Of a DNA stretch of 64,000 bases, positions 10,259-18,542 are shown one piece after another; position 1 is the first letter of the stretch, and each line of letters begins with the position of its first letter. The stretch covers positions 1 to 64,000 of the forward strand of contig DYFV01000019.1 of the NCBI GenBank assembly GCA_020725025.1. The letters are read 5' to 3'. A model generated the notes under the pieces. It ran no database searches, was not told the origin of the DNA, and worked only from the letters and a program-made list of their open reading frames with translations. The translations under genes and the position numbers were made by a program. The stretch comes from Azoarcus sp. Its GTDB lineage: Bacteria; Pseudomonadota; Gammaproteobacteria; Burkholderiales; Rhodocyclaceae.

Positions 10259-10299
10259 TCATGATCGCCCCGACGCCGCGGAGCGGCAAGCCCGCCCGC

Positions 10300-10590
10300 C
10301 TACTTGCGGCTGCCGCGCCGGTTCTCGTCCTCGCCCCAGAGGTTGACGATATGTCCCTCGAACTGCGGAAAGATCCGGTCATGCTCCATGAGCAGCTTCA
10401 TGATCGTCGCCGCGTGCTCTTTCGGAAAGCCCTGGCGCGTACCGCCGCGCGTGTCGGTCATCAGCCCCCAGATGAACTTCCGGCACTCGGCGCTCCCCCA
10501 CATCAGGTCGATCTTACGAAGGTGGGGGAAGCGTGCGTACAGCGCCTCGGTCGGGGTCTCCGTGATCCGTTCGCTCGTTCTGACGTTCAT
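10300..10590 (-). CDS. Conserved hypothetical protein under FNR-type control
   Basis: 96-residue soluble protein without a known fold name. It starts [20 protein letters not shown] and continues with ...DLMWGSAECRKFI, LMTDTRGGTRQGFP and EHAATIMKLLMEHD. I believe homologues occur as unnamed proteins in other denitrifying betaproteobacteria, but this is memory and needs a search. Its promoter has a class II FNR-type layout (see 10625-10666), so it is probably induced at low oxygen. It is divergent from moaA, whose product is needed for nitrate reductase. The likely setting is anaerobic respiration; the molecular role is unknown. Confidence 0.75.
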   Translation of the reverse strand: MNVRTSERITETPTEALYARFPHLRKIDLMWGSAECRKFIWGLMTDTRGGTRQGFPKEHAATIMKLLMEHDRIFPQFEGHIVNLWGEDENRRGSRK

Positions 10591-10624
10591 GGCGGGCTCC
10601 CTAAAATGGGCCTAATACTTTCGG

Positions 10625-10666
10625 CTTATATCGGAGATTTCGCCGTCGTGTTCTGATCTAGATCAC
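10625..10666 (-). promoter_or_regulatory. Class II FNR/ANR-type promoter
   Basis: CTGATCTAGATCAC (10653-10666) is a near-consensus FNR palindrome (TTGAT-N4-ATCAA) centred at 10659.5. On the minus strand TATAAG lies at 10630-10625, predicting a start near 10618. The box centre is then about 41.5 bases upstream, the standard class II activator position. It points at the 96-residue gene, while moaA lies on the other side and could also be affected. Confidence 0.65.
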
Positions 10667-10837
10667 ATTCCGTGCCTGTCGTTCAGTCGCCGGCGACAGC
10701 GCCGATGCCTTGCAAGCGCGGCGAACGCTACCGATAATCGCATTAGGGTCCGAATCCTCCTGCGGCGCCTTATCCTGGGACAAGGACGAGCGACCGGCCG
10801 CGGCGGCAACATGAGCTCAAGCCCTCGCGGATTACAC

Positions 10838-11914
10838 ATGAAGAAGATCATCCCCATACAGCCCTCGCCCGCGACCCTGTTGCCCATGGCCTCCCTGCCC
10901 GTCGGCGAGGGGCCGCTGGCCGATCCGCGCGGACGCGAGCTGCGCGACCTGCGCATCTCGGTGACCGACCGCTGCAACTTCCGTTGCGTCTATTGCATGC
11001 CGCGCTCGGTGTTCGACAAGGACTATCCCTTCCTGCCTCGCAGCGAGCTGCTCTCCTTCGAGGAGATCACACGCATCGCGCGGCGCTTCGCGGCGCGGGG
11101 CGTGCGCAAGATCCGCATCACCGGCGGCGAGCCGCTGCTGCGCAAGTACGTCGAGAACCTCGTCGCCCTGCTGGCCGCGATTCCCGACGTGGAGATCACC
11201 CTCACCACCAACGGCGTGCTGCTCCCGAAAATGGCGAAGGTCCTCAAGGAGGCCGGCCTGCACCGGGTGACGGTGAGCCTGGACGCGATCGAAGACTCGG
11301 TTTTTCGCCAGATGAACGACGCCGACTACCCGGTTTCGGCCGTGCTGGCGGGCATCGACGCCGCCCAGGCGGCGGGGCTGGGGCCGATCAAGATCAACTC
11401 GGTGGTGAAGCGGGGCGTAAACGACCACGGCGTGGTCGACATGGCGCGCTTCTTCCGCGGCAGCGGCCACATCGTGCGCTTCATCGAGTTCATGGACGTG
11501 GGCTCGTCCAACGGCTGGAAGATGGACGAGGTGGTGCCCTCGCGCGAGATCGTCGAGCGCATCGGCGCGGTCTTCCCGCTCGAGCCGGTGGACCCGAACT
11601 ACACCGGCGAAGTCGCCGAGCGTTGGCGCTACGTGGACGGCGCGGGCGAAATCGGCGTCATCTCCTCGGTGACCGAAGCCTTCTGCTCCACCTGCACCCG
11701 CATCCGCCTTTCCACCGAGGGCAAGCTCTATACCTGCCTCTTCGCCCAGAACGGCCACGACCTGCGCGCCCTGCTGCGTCAGGGCGCCTCCGACGCCGAC
11801 CTCGACGCCGCCATCGCGGGTATCTGGCGGGTGCGCGACGACCGGTATTCCGAGATCCGCACGGCGAACACGGCGGCGCAGCGGAAGATCGAGATGTCGT
11901 ATATCGGCGGCTAG
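10838..11914 (+). CDS. moaA: GTP 3',8-cyclase (molybdenum cofactor)
   Basis: Radical SAM enzyme for the first step of molybdenum cofactor synthesis: GTP to 3',8-cyclo-GTP, with MoaC completing the pterin. The SAM cluster motif is CNFRCVYC (Cys46, 50, 53). The second cluster motif is [19 protein letters not shown] near the C-terminus, and the protein ends in the required Gly-Gly tail. The start is uncertain: ATG 10838 (358 residues) fits family length, ATG 10811 would add nine residues, and neither has a good ribosome site. No other moa or moe gene is nearby. It converges on rmuC with a three-base gap. Confidence 0.93.
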   Translation: MKKIIPIQPSPATLLPMASLPVGEGPLADPRGRELRDLRISVTDRCNFRCVYCMPRSVFDKDYPFLPRSELLSFEEITRIARRFAARGVRKIRITGGEPLLRKYVENLVALLAAIPDVEITLTTNGVLLPKMAKVLKEAGLHRVTVSLDAIEDSVFRQMNDADYPVSAVLAGIDAAQAAGLGPIKINSVVKRGVNDHGVVDMARFFRGSGHIVRFIEFMDVGSSNGWKMDEVVPSREIVERIGAVFPLEPVDPNYTGEVAERWRYVDGAGEIGVISSVTEAFCSTCTRIRLSTEGKLYTCLFAQNGHDLRALLRQGASDADLDAAIAGIWRVRDDRYSEIRTANTAAQRKIEMSYIGG

Positions 11915-11917
11915 GGG

Positions 11918-13243
11918 CTACTCCTCCACCCCCAACTCCCGCAACTCCGCCGCCTCGATCCGCTGGAAGTGTGCGGTGATCTTGCGCGAGCTCACCTGCA
12001 CCTCCTGCACGTCCCGATTGGCCTGGTCGATGTGTCGGGCGAGCGCGTTCATGCGCTCGTCGAAGCGCGCGAAGTCCTTGGCGAGCCGACCCAGCGCCTC
12101 CTGGATGACGTGCACCTGCTTGCGCGTCTCCACGTCCTTGAGCACCGCCCGCGCGGTGTTGAGCACCGCCATCAGCGTGGTGGGCGACACCACCCACACC
12201 CGCCGCGACTGGGCGTAGGCGACCAGCTCCGGGTGATAGGCGTGGATCTCGGCGAACACCGCCTCCGCCGGAATGAACATGACCGCGCCGTCGGATGTCA
12301 CGCCGGGCAGGATGTACTTGCCGGCGATGGCGTCCACGTGGCGCTTCACGTCGGCGCGGAAGGCAAGCTGCGCCGCGCGGCGCTCGGCCTCGCCGGCGTC
12401 CGCGTCGAGCATGCGGTGGTAGTTTTCCAGCGGAAACTTGGAGTCCACGCCCACCAGCCCCGTCGGCTCGGGCAGGCGCAGCAGGCAGTCCACCCGCGCG
12501 TTGTTGGGGAGGGTGTACTGGAACTCGCAGGCATCGGGCGGCAGGACGTTGCGCACCAGGGCCTCGAGCTGCACTTCGCCGAAGGCTCCGCGGGCGCGCT
12601 TGTCGCCCAGGAGCTCCTGCAGGCTCACCACGTTGGTGGTGAGGCCATCGATCTTCTTCTGGGCCTCGTCGATGGTGGCGAGCCGCGCCATCACGCTGGC
12701 GAAGGTCTCGTTGGTCTTGCGAAAGCCCTCGTCGAGGCGCTGGTTCACATGGCCGCCGATCGCTTCGAGACGCTCGCCGATGGTCCGAGTGAGGGACTCG
12801 ATGCTGGACCCGAGGAGCTCCCGGTCGGCCCGGGCATGCTCCGAGAGCGACTTCAGCGTCTGCTCCAGCATCTCGCCGCGCAGGCGGTCGTGGGCGCCGG
12901 CGAGGCCGCCGGTGATCTCCGCGACCCGCAGCCCGAGCTCCTCGCGCTGCGCGGAGAGCTGGCCCTGCAGGGCGAGATGCAGATCGTGCATCGCGTCGCG
13001 CAGCGCCCCCAGCTCGCGCACGACGCCCATGCGCAAGCGCTCGCTCCCCTGCTCCGAGTGGGCCGCGAGGCGGTCGGTCTGGCGCGCCAAGCCCTGGTGC
13101 AGGTCATCGAGCATGGCGCGATGCTGCTCGGCCAGCGCGGCCGGCAGCGCCTGCTCGAGCCGGCGAACCCGCCACGCGAGCCACAGCGCCAGCAGCGCCA
13201 GGACGCCGAAACCGCCCGCCAATCCGTATTCGAGCATGCCCAT
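11918..13243 (-). CDS. rmuC: DNA recombination protein RmuC
   Basis: 441-residue RmuC-family protein. An N-terminal membrane anchor (about residues 5-27) is followed by a long coiled coil (30-200) and the RmuC core with VGVDSKFPLENYHRML and the C-terminal LARHIDQANRDVQEVQVSS. The E. coli protein limits inversions at short inverted repeats and is a predicted nuclease. GGGGGTAAGG lies right before the ATG. A perfect TATAAT is present at 13272-13267. Confidence 0.92.
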   Translation of the reverse strand: MGMLEYGLAGGFGVLALLALWLAWRVRRLEQALPAALAEQHRAMLDDLHQGLARQTDRLAAHSEQGSERLRMGVVRELGALRDAMHDLHLALQGQLSAQREELGLRVAEITGGLAGAHDRLRGEMLEQTLKSLSEHARADRELLGSSIESLTRTIGERLEAIGGHVNQRLDEGFRKTNETFASVMARLATIDEAQKKIDGLTTNVVSLQELLGDKRARGAFGEVQLEALVRNVLPPDACEFQYTLPNNARVDCLLRLPEPTGLVGVDSKFPLENYHRMLDADAGEAERRAAQLAFRADVKRHVDAIAGKYILPGVTSDGAVMFIPAEAVFAEIHAYHPELVAYAQSRRVWVVSPTTLMAVLNTARAVLKDVETRKQVHVIQEALGRLAKDFARFDERMNALARHIDQANRDVQEVQVSSRKITAHFQRIEAAELRELGVEE

Positions 13244-13266
13244 CCTTACCCCCTCGGAACCGCGGC

Positions 13267-13272
13267 ATTATA
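13267..13272 (-). promoter_or_regulatory. -10 element for rmuC
   Basis: TATAAT on the minus strand, 24 bases before the rmuC start. No convincing -35 is present at 16-18 bases upstream, so it is a one-box call. Confidence 0.5.
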
Positions 13273-13332
13273 GCCAGCGCTCATCGAGCCCTTAGCTGGC
13301 GCACAGCAACATCTTTCGATGAAAATACCCGC

Positions 13333-14610
13333 ATGCAAGTAATCGAATCCCTGGATCCCGGCCAGATCGACCGCCTCTTCCGCATTCCGGACGCCACCCG
13401 CAGCACCGTCTGTGCGGACGGGCGCATCACCGGCCATTGGGAGGCGCACCGGCTGCACAGCGCCTTCCAGCCCATCGTCAGCTTCAGCCACCGGGCGGTG
13501 GTGGGCCACGAGGGCCTGGTACGGGCCGACGACGCGAACGGCATGCCGGTATCGCCCCCCACCCTGCTGCGCCAGGCGAACGATGCCGGCGCGCTCATCA
13601 GCCTCGATCGGCTGTGCCGCTACCTGCACATCAACCAGGCGACGGCGCTCGGGCTCTCGGGCTACCTCTTCCTCAACATGCACCCGCTCGCCTTCGCGCA
13701 CATGGAGGCGACCGACAGCCGCAGCTTCCTGCGCGAGTTGCTCGCCCAGTGCGCCATGCCGCCGGGCCGGGTGGTGATCGAGATCACCGAGGACGTGCTG
13801 CAGGACGACTCGGCCTTCGAGTCGAGCGTGAACTACCTGCGCGAGATCGGCTGCCGCATCGCCCTCGACGACTTCGGCGCCGGCCATTCCAACTTCGACC
13901 GGGTGTGGCGGCTGCGCCCCGAGATCGTCAAGCTCGATCGCGACTTCGCGGTGCGGGCGGAGCAGAGCGAGGACGCCCGCAGGCTCCTGCCGCAGATCGT
14001 CGAGCTGCTCCACGAGGCGGGTTCCCTGGTGCTGCTCGAAGGCATCGAGACCGAAGAGCAGGCACGGATCGCGATGTGGGCCGACGTAGACTTCGCCCAG
14101 GGCTATTTCTTCGGGCGGCCGGAACGGGACGCCGCGGGCCACGACCGCGCGGTCGCCGCCATCGACGCCGTGTGGGCGAGCTACGATGCCGAGCAGGCGG
14201 ACCGCAACGGCCACTTCAGGAAATCCGTCGGCGCCTACGTCAACGCCATCGGCCACGCCGCCACCCTGCTCGGCGACCGCCGCCCCATCGACCAGGCGAT
14301 CGAGCTCTTCCTGTCGCTCGACGGCGCGATGCGCTGCTATCTCCTGGATGACAAGGGCTTCCAGGTGAGCCGCAACCTCGCCATGAGCGGCAATGCCGTC
14401 CCGGCCGGGTTCCAGCCGGAGGTGGACAGCGCCCGCTCGCGCTGGTCCCACCGCCCCTACTTCCGTCGCGCGATGGAGGCGCCGGGACGGGTCTGCATCA
14501 CACGCCCCTACCTCTGCATCAGCAGCGCCGTGCTGTGCCTCACCGTGTCCATCAGCTTCCGCATCGACGGGCAACTGCGCGTACTGTGCGGCGACGTGGC
14601 GTGGCGTTAA
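13333..14610 (+). CDS. EAL-domain protein with C-terminal sensor-like domain
   Basis: 425-residue cytosolic protein. Residues 40-265 form an EAL domain (cyclic-di-GMP phosphodiesterase family) with the signature changed to EGL (Glu60). Other catalytic positions are kept: Asn115, Glu150, Asp179-Asp180 (DDFG), Lys200, Glu236 and Gln256, so activity is possible. Residues 280-425 have no GGDEF; the stretch RSRWSHRPYFRRAM and the final strands resemble a PDC/Cache-like domain as in YkuI-type proteins. No membrane segment, so it would sense a cytosolic signal. The stop codon overlaps that of the convergent permease gene. Confidence 0.85.
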   Translation: MQVIESLDPGQIDRLFRIPDATRSTVCADGRITGHWEAHRLHSAFQPIVSFSHRAVVGHEGLVRADDANGMPVSPPTLLRQANDAGALISLDRLCRYLHINQATALGLSGYLFLNMHPLAFAHMEATDSRSFLRELLAQCAMPPGRVVIEITEDVLQDDSAFESSVNYLREIGCRIALDDFGAGHSNFDRVWRLRPEIVKLDRDFAVRAEQSEDARRLLPQIVELLHEAGSLVLLEGIETEEQARIAMWADVDFAQGYFFGRPERDAAGHDRAVAAIDAVWASYDAEQADRNGHFRKSVGAYVNAIGHAATLLGDRRPIDQAIELFLSLDGAMRCYLLDDKGFQVSRNLAMSGNAVPAGFQPEVDSARSRWSHRPYFRRAMEAPGRVCITRPYLCISSAVLCLTVSISFRIDGQLRVLCGDVAWR

Positions 14611-17102
14611 GCCAGGGCGCGCAGGCTGGCCAAGGGCGGTCGCGCGAGCAGCCCCCGGGTGCCCAGCCAGCCGCCGACGACCACGCCCGCGCCGCCGAGG
14701 ACCATCGCGGTGAGCAGCGGCCACAGCGACGGCACATAGGCCATCTTGAAGACGTAGTGCGCGAGCGCCCAGCCGATGGCGCTCGCGCCCACCCCCGCCA
14801 GCACACCCGCCACCGCGCCCAGCACCAGGAACTCGGCCAGCAGCGCCTGGCGCACCTGCCGGTGGCGCGCGCCGAGGGTGCGCAGCATTGCCAGCTCGTA
14901 CTCGCGCTCGTCGTGGGTGGCCTGCAGCGCGGCGAACAGCACCACCAGCCCGGCTACGAGCGCGAAGCCGAAGACGAACTGCACGATGACCACGAGCTTG
15001 TCGGTCATCGCCTTGAGCTGGGCGAGGATGGCGGCGACGTCGATCACCGAGAGGTTCGGAAACTCCGCCACCAGGCGCGTGGTGAAGTCGTGGGCCGAGG
15101 GCGGCAGGTAGAAGCTGGTGATGAGGGTGGCCGGAAGGTCCTCGAGCATGCCTTCGGACGCGATGAAGAAGAAGTTCACCCGCATCGAGTCCCATTCGAG
15201 CTCGCGCACGCTGGTGATCGGCGCCTCCACCGCCTGGCCGGCCACGTCGAAGCGCACCGTGTCGCCCACCTTCAGCCCGAAGGTGTCGGCGAGCGTCTTC
15301 TCCACCGAGAACTGCGGGAGCCGCGCCTCGCCGTGCCACTGGCCGGCCGCAACGCGGTTGCCCGGCGGCAGCTCGGTGGCGTAGCTCAGGTTGAACTCCC
15401 GCTCGGCGAGCCGGCGAGCGCGCCGCTCCTCGTAATCGTCGGGATTCACCGGCCGGCCGTTGATGGCGACCATGCGCCCGCGGATCATCGGGCCGATATC
15501 GGGCTGGGGCAGACCGGCCTCGACGAAACGCGCGGCGATCGCCTCGCGCTGGTCCGGCTGGATGTTGATCACGAAGCGGTTGGGCGTGCCGTCCGGCGCC
15601 ACCTTGTTCCAGTCGGCGAGCAAGTCCGCCCGCACCAGGGTGAGGAGCAGCAGCGCCGTCATCCCCAGGCCGAGCGCGGCCGCCTGCATCACGCTGCTGC
15701 CCATGCGCCGTCCGAGGGACGCCAGCCCGTAACGCCAGCCGCCGCCGCGCAGGCTCCCCCGTCCGCGCAGCCGCGCAAGCCCGCGCAGCACGCCCCAGGC
15801 GCCGAGGGCGAAGACCGCCAACGCCACGGCGAAGCCGCCCGCCACCCACAGGCCGAGGCGCAGCTCGCCGGCGATCCAGAAGGCGAGGGCGAGCAGCGAC
15901 GCCGCGCCGAATATCCAGGCCAGCCCGCTCGCGGTTTCCACCGGCACCAGCTCGCGGCGCATCACGCGCAGCGTGGACACCCCGCCCAGGCGAAGCAGCT
16001 GCGGCAGCACGAAGCCCACCAGGAGCACCATGCCGACCGCCAGGCCATGGACCACCGGCCACAGCGAGGGCGCCGGCAGCTCGGCACCCACCACGCCGGC
16101 GAGCGCGGAGCCCAGGGCGAACTGCCCCGCCCAGCCGGCTGCCGAGCCCACGGCCGCGGCGCCGAGACCGAAGATCAGGAACTCCCCGAGCACGATGGCG
16201 AGCACCTGGGCCTGGCGCGCCCCCAGGCAGCGCATCACCGCGCAGGCGTCCAGGTGACGGAGCATGAAGCGGCGCGCGGAAAGCCCCACCGCCACCGCCG
16301 CGAGGATCACCGCCAGGAGCGCGGCGAGGCGCAGGAAGCGCTGCGCCTGGTCGAGGGCGGTGCGCACCTCGGGGCGGGCGTTCTCGATCGTCTCCACGGC
16401 CTGGCCGCGCTCCAGGCGCGCCCGCGCCCAGCGCTCGTAGCCCTCCACCGCTTCGAGCTCGCCGGCCAGATGCAGCCGGTAGCTGGCGCGGCTGCCTTCG
16501 ATCAGCAGCCCCGTATCGGCGAGATCGTCCGCATGGAAGATCGCCCGGGGCAGCAGGCTGAAGAAGTTGGTGCCGCGGTCGGACTCGAAGCTCACCATCC
16601 CGCCCACCCGGAAGGCGCCGCGGCCGAGCTCGACCATGTCCCCCACCGAGAGCCCCAAGGCCGCGAAAAGCCGCTCGTCGAGCCACACCTCGCCACGCCC
16701 CGGCGCCCGCCCCGCCGGCGCATCGGGCCGGTTGGGGCCCGGCGCGAGGCGGATCTCGCCGCGCAGGGGATAGCCCGTCTCCACCACCTTCACGCCGGCG
16801 AGCTGGGTGCCGTCCTCGTTGCTCACCATGCTGGTGAAGAGGACCGTGCGCGCCACCGCGAGGCCCCGCCGGCTCGCCTCTTGTGCGAAATCCTCGGGCC
16901 AGGGGCGATCCGCACGCAGCAGCAGGTCCCCGCCCAGGAGCTGGTTCGCTTCCCGCTCGAGCCCGCGGGTGACGCGATCGGCGAGAAAGCCCACGCTGGT
17001 GAGGCTCGCCACGGCGATGGCAATGGCGATCCCGAGCAGGTACAGCTCACCTGCGCGCAGGTCGCGCAGCATCATGCGGAAGGCGAGTCGGACGGTCTTC
17101 AT
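14607..17102 (-). CDS. FtsX/MacB-type ABC transporter permease (YbbP-like)
   Basis: 831-residue inner-membrane protein. It has an N-terminal helix (about 18-38), a large periplasmic domain, a block of six or more helices in the middle, a second periplasmic domain and a final FtsX block of three helices ending LGTRGLLARPPLASLRALA. The two FtsX repeats match the YbbP/DUF214 family, which usually works with the YbbA ATPase beside the esterase TesA. Neither partner is adjacent here; the upstream neighbour is an amidohydrolase on the same strand. The start at 17102 gives MKTVRLAFRMMLRDLRAGE, the usual family N-terminus. Confidence 0.9.
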   Translation of the reverse strand: MKTVRLAFRMMLRDLRAGELYLLGIAIAIAVASLTSVGFLADRVTRGLEREANQLLGGDLLLRADRPWPEDFAQEASRRGLAVARTVLFTSMVSNEDGTQLAGVKVVETGYPLRGEIRLAPGPNRPDAPAGRAPGRGEVWLDERLFAALGLSVGDMVELGRGAFRVGGMVSFESDRGTNFFSLLPRAIFHADDLADTGLLIEGSRASYRLHLAGELEAVEGYERWARARLERGQAVETIENARPEVRTALDQAQRFLRLAALLAVILAAVAVGLSARRFMLRHLDACAVMRCLGARQAQVLAIVLGEFLIFGLGAAAVGSAAGWAGQFALGSALAGVVGAELPAPSLWPVVHGLAVGMVLLVGFVLPQLLRLGGVSTLRVMRRELVPVETASGLAWIFGAASLLALAFWIAGELRLGLWVAGGFAVALAVFALGAWGVLRGLARLRGRGSLRGGGWRYGLASLGRRMGSSVMQAAALGLGMTALLLLTLVRADLLADWNKVAPDGTPNRFVINIQPDQREAIAARFVEAGLPQPDIGPMIRGRMVAINGRPVNPDDYEERRARRLAEREFNLSYATELPPGNRVAAGQWHGEARLPQFSVEKTLADTFGLKVGDTVRFDVAGQAVEAPITSVRELEWDSMRVNFFFIASEGMLEDLPATLITSFYLPPSAHDFTTRLVAEFPNLSVIDVAAILAQLKAMTDKLVVIVQFVFGFALVAGLVVLFAALQATHDEREYELAMLRTLGARHRQVRQALLAEFLVLGAVAGVLAGVGASAIGWALAHYVFKMAYVPSLWPLLTAMVLGGAGVVVGGWLGTRGLLARPPLASLRALA

Positions 17103-17134
17103 GGGCGGGTGGACGGCGCCGGTGGTGCGCAGGT

Positions 17135-18310
17135 TCAGCGCGTGTGGGCGAGGATGCGGTGCACCAGCGCGACCCAGTAGGCGGCTCCGTTCGGAATGAT
17201 CTCGTCGTTGAAGTCGTACTTCGGGTTGTGCAGCATGCAGCCGCCCTCCCCCGGCCCGTTGCCGATCCAGACGTAGCAGCCGGGCTTCTTCTGCAGGTAG
17301 TAGGCGAAGTCCTCGGCGCCCATGCTCGGGCGCATGCCGGTGGCGACGTTCTCCTCGCCCACCAGCGCGATCGCCACCTCGGCGCACACCGCCGCCTCGG
17401 CCGCGGTATTCACCGTCGGCGGGTAGCCGCGCCGGTACGCGAGCTCGATCTGTACGCCATGGGCCGCCGCCACGCCGGCGCAGACCCGGCGCAGGCTCTC
17501 CTCGACACGCGTCTGCACCGCGGCGTCGAAGGCGCGCACCGTGCCCGAGAGCTCGGCGCGGTCGGGGATCACGTTATAGGCCTCGCCCGCATGGAACTGG
17601 GTGACCGACACCACTGCCGCATCCAGCGGATCCAGCGTTCGGCTCACGATGGTCTGGATCGCCTGCACCAGTGCGGCGCCGGCGACCACCGAGTCGGTCC
17701 CCAGGTGCGGCATGGCGCCGTGCGCCCCCTGGCCGCGTACGGTAATGTCGAAGCGGTCGGCGCTCGCCATCACCGGCCCGGCATGCACCCCGAAATGCCC
17801 CGCGGGCATGCCGGGCCAGTTGTGCATGCCGAACACCGCCTCCATCGGGAAGCGCTCGAACAGCCCGTCCGCAATCATGGCGCGGGCACCGCCCTCGCCC
17901 TCCTCGGCGGGCTGGAAGACGAGATACACGGTGCCGTCGAACTCGGGGTGCGCAACGAGCGCCTCGGCCGCACCCAGCAGCATGGTGGTATGCCCGTCGT
18001 GGCCGCAGGCGTGCATGCAGCCGGGATGGCGCGAGCGATGCTCGAAGTCGTTGCGCTCCTCGATGGACAGCGCGTCCATGTCGGCGCGAAGCCCGATGGC
18101 GCGCAGGCCCTTGCCGCGCCCGCGCACCACGCCGACCACGCCGGTGCGGCCCACGCCGCGATGCACTTCGATGCCGAGCGATTCCAGATGGCGCGCGACC
18201 AAATCGGCGGTACGATGTTCGGCGAATGCGAGCTCGGGGTGAGCGTGGATGTCGCGCCGGATGCGCGTGAGTTGGTCGTGGTTGTGCCGGATGGTATCGA
18301 TGATGCTCAT
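17135..18310 (-). CDS. M20-family amidohydrolase
   Basis: 391-residue zinc peptidase-like enzyme of the M20D subfamily (hippurate, N-acyl-amino acid or indole-acetyl-amino acid hydrolases). Metal-binding signatures are RADMDALSIEE, CMHACGHDGHTT and QPAEEGEGG, with a small dimerisation domain inserted near residue 185 (ADRFDITVRGQGAHGA). No signal peptide, so cytosolic. It cuts an amide bond in an acylated amino acid or peptide; the exact substrate cannot be read from sequence. It ends 32 bases before the permease gene, so the two may be co-transcribed, and it is divergent from the transglutaminase operon. Confidence 0.9.
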   Translation of the reverse strand: MSIIDTIRHNHDQLTRIRRDIHAHPELAFAEHRTADLVARHLESLGIEVHRGVGRTGVVGVVRGRGKGLRAIGLRADMDALSIEERNDFEHRSRHPGCMHACGHDGHTTMLLGAAEALVAHPEFDGTVYLVFQPAEEGEGGARAMIADGLFERFPMEAVFGMHNWPGMPAGHFGVHAGPVMASADRFDITVRGQGAHGAMPHLGTDSVVAGAALVQAIQTIVSRTLDPLDAAVVSVTQFHAGEAYNVIPDRAELSGTVRAFDAAVQTRVEESLRRVCAGVAAAHGVQIELAYRRGYPPTVNTAAEAAVCAEVAIALVGEENVATGMRPSMGAEDFAYYLQKKPGCYVWIGNGPGEGGCMLHNPKYDFNDEIIPNGAAYWVALVHRILAHTR

Positions 18311-18481
18311 GGTCTCGCCCTTGTAATCGGGTTTCGAGAAAGTCTCTGCGGGGGAACAGCACCGAGTTTAGCCTGCGCCGTGCCAAGCGTCGAACGCCAC
18401 GACGGTGCCGATGCCGCGCCGACGCGCCCGCTTTCGGTGCATGACCGCCCCGACTGCGCGCCGGCACACGGTCTTCCGGCT

Positions 18482-18497
18482 TGGCGCAGGAATTGCT
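18482..18497 (+). promoter_or_regulatory. Sigma-54-like promoter of the transglutaminase operon
   Basis: TGGCGCAGGAATTGCT keeps the essential GG-N10-GC spacing, with a full TTGCT at -12 and five of seven bases at -24. The start would be near 18508, giving a 35-base leader that contains GGGAGAGG before the ATG at 18543. Nothing else recognisable lies in the 232-base divergent gap. Confidence 0.6.
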
Positions 18498-18542
18498 GGC
18501 ACGCGACCGTCGTCATCGAGAGAACAACAGGGAGAGGTCTTC

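Noticed and set aside
10667-10837. Molybdenum-cofactor riboswitch before moaA
   Set aside because: I could not find the paired elements of that aptamer in this stretch; only an unremarkable leader is visible.
13300-13332. TGGCGCA upstream of the EAL gene as a sigma-54 promoter
   Set aside because: The -12 part reads AACA instead of TTGC at the right spacing, so the essential GC is missing.
13246-16686. Long minus-strand frame (1146 codons) across the EAL gene and part of the permease gene
   Set aside because: It crosses two genes on opposite strands and has no domain; both real genes are clear.
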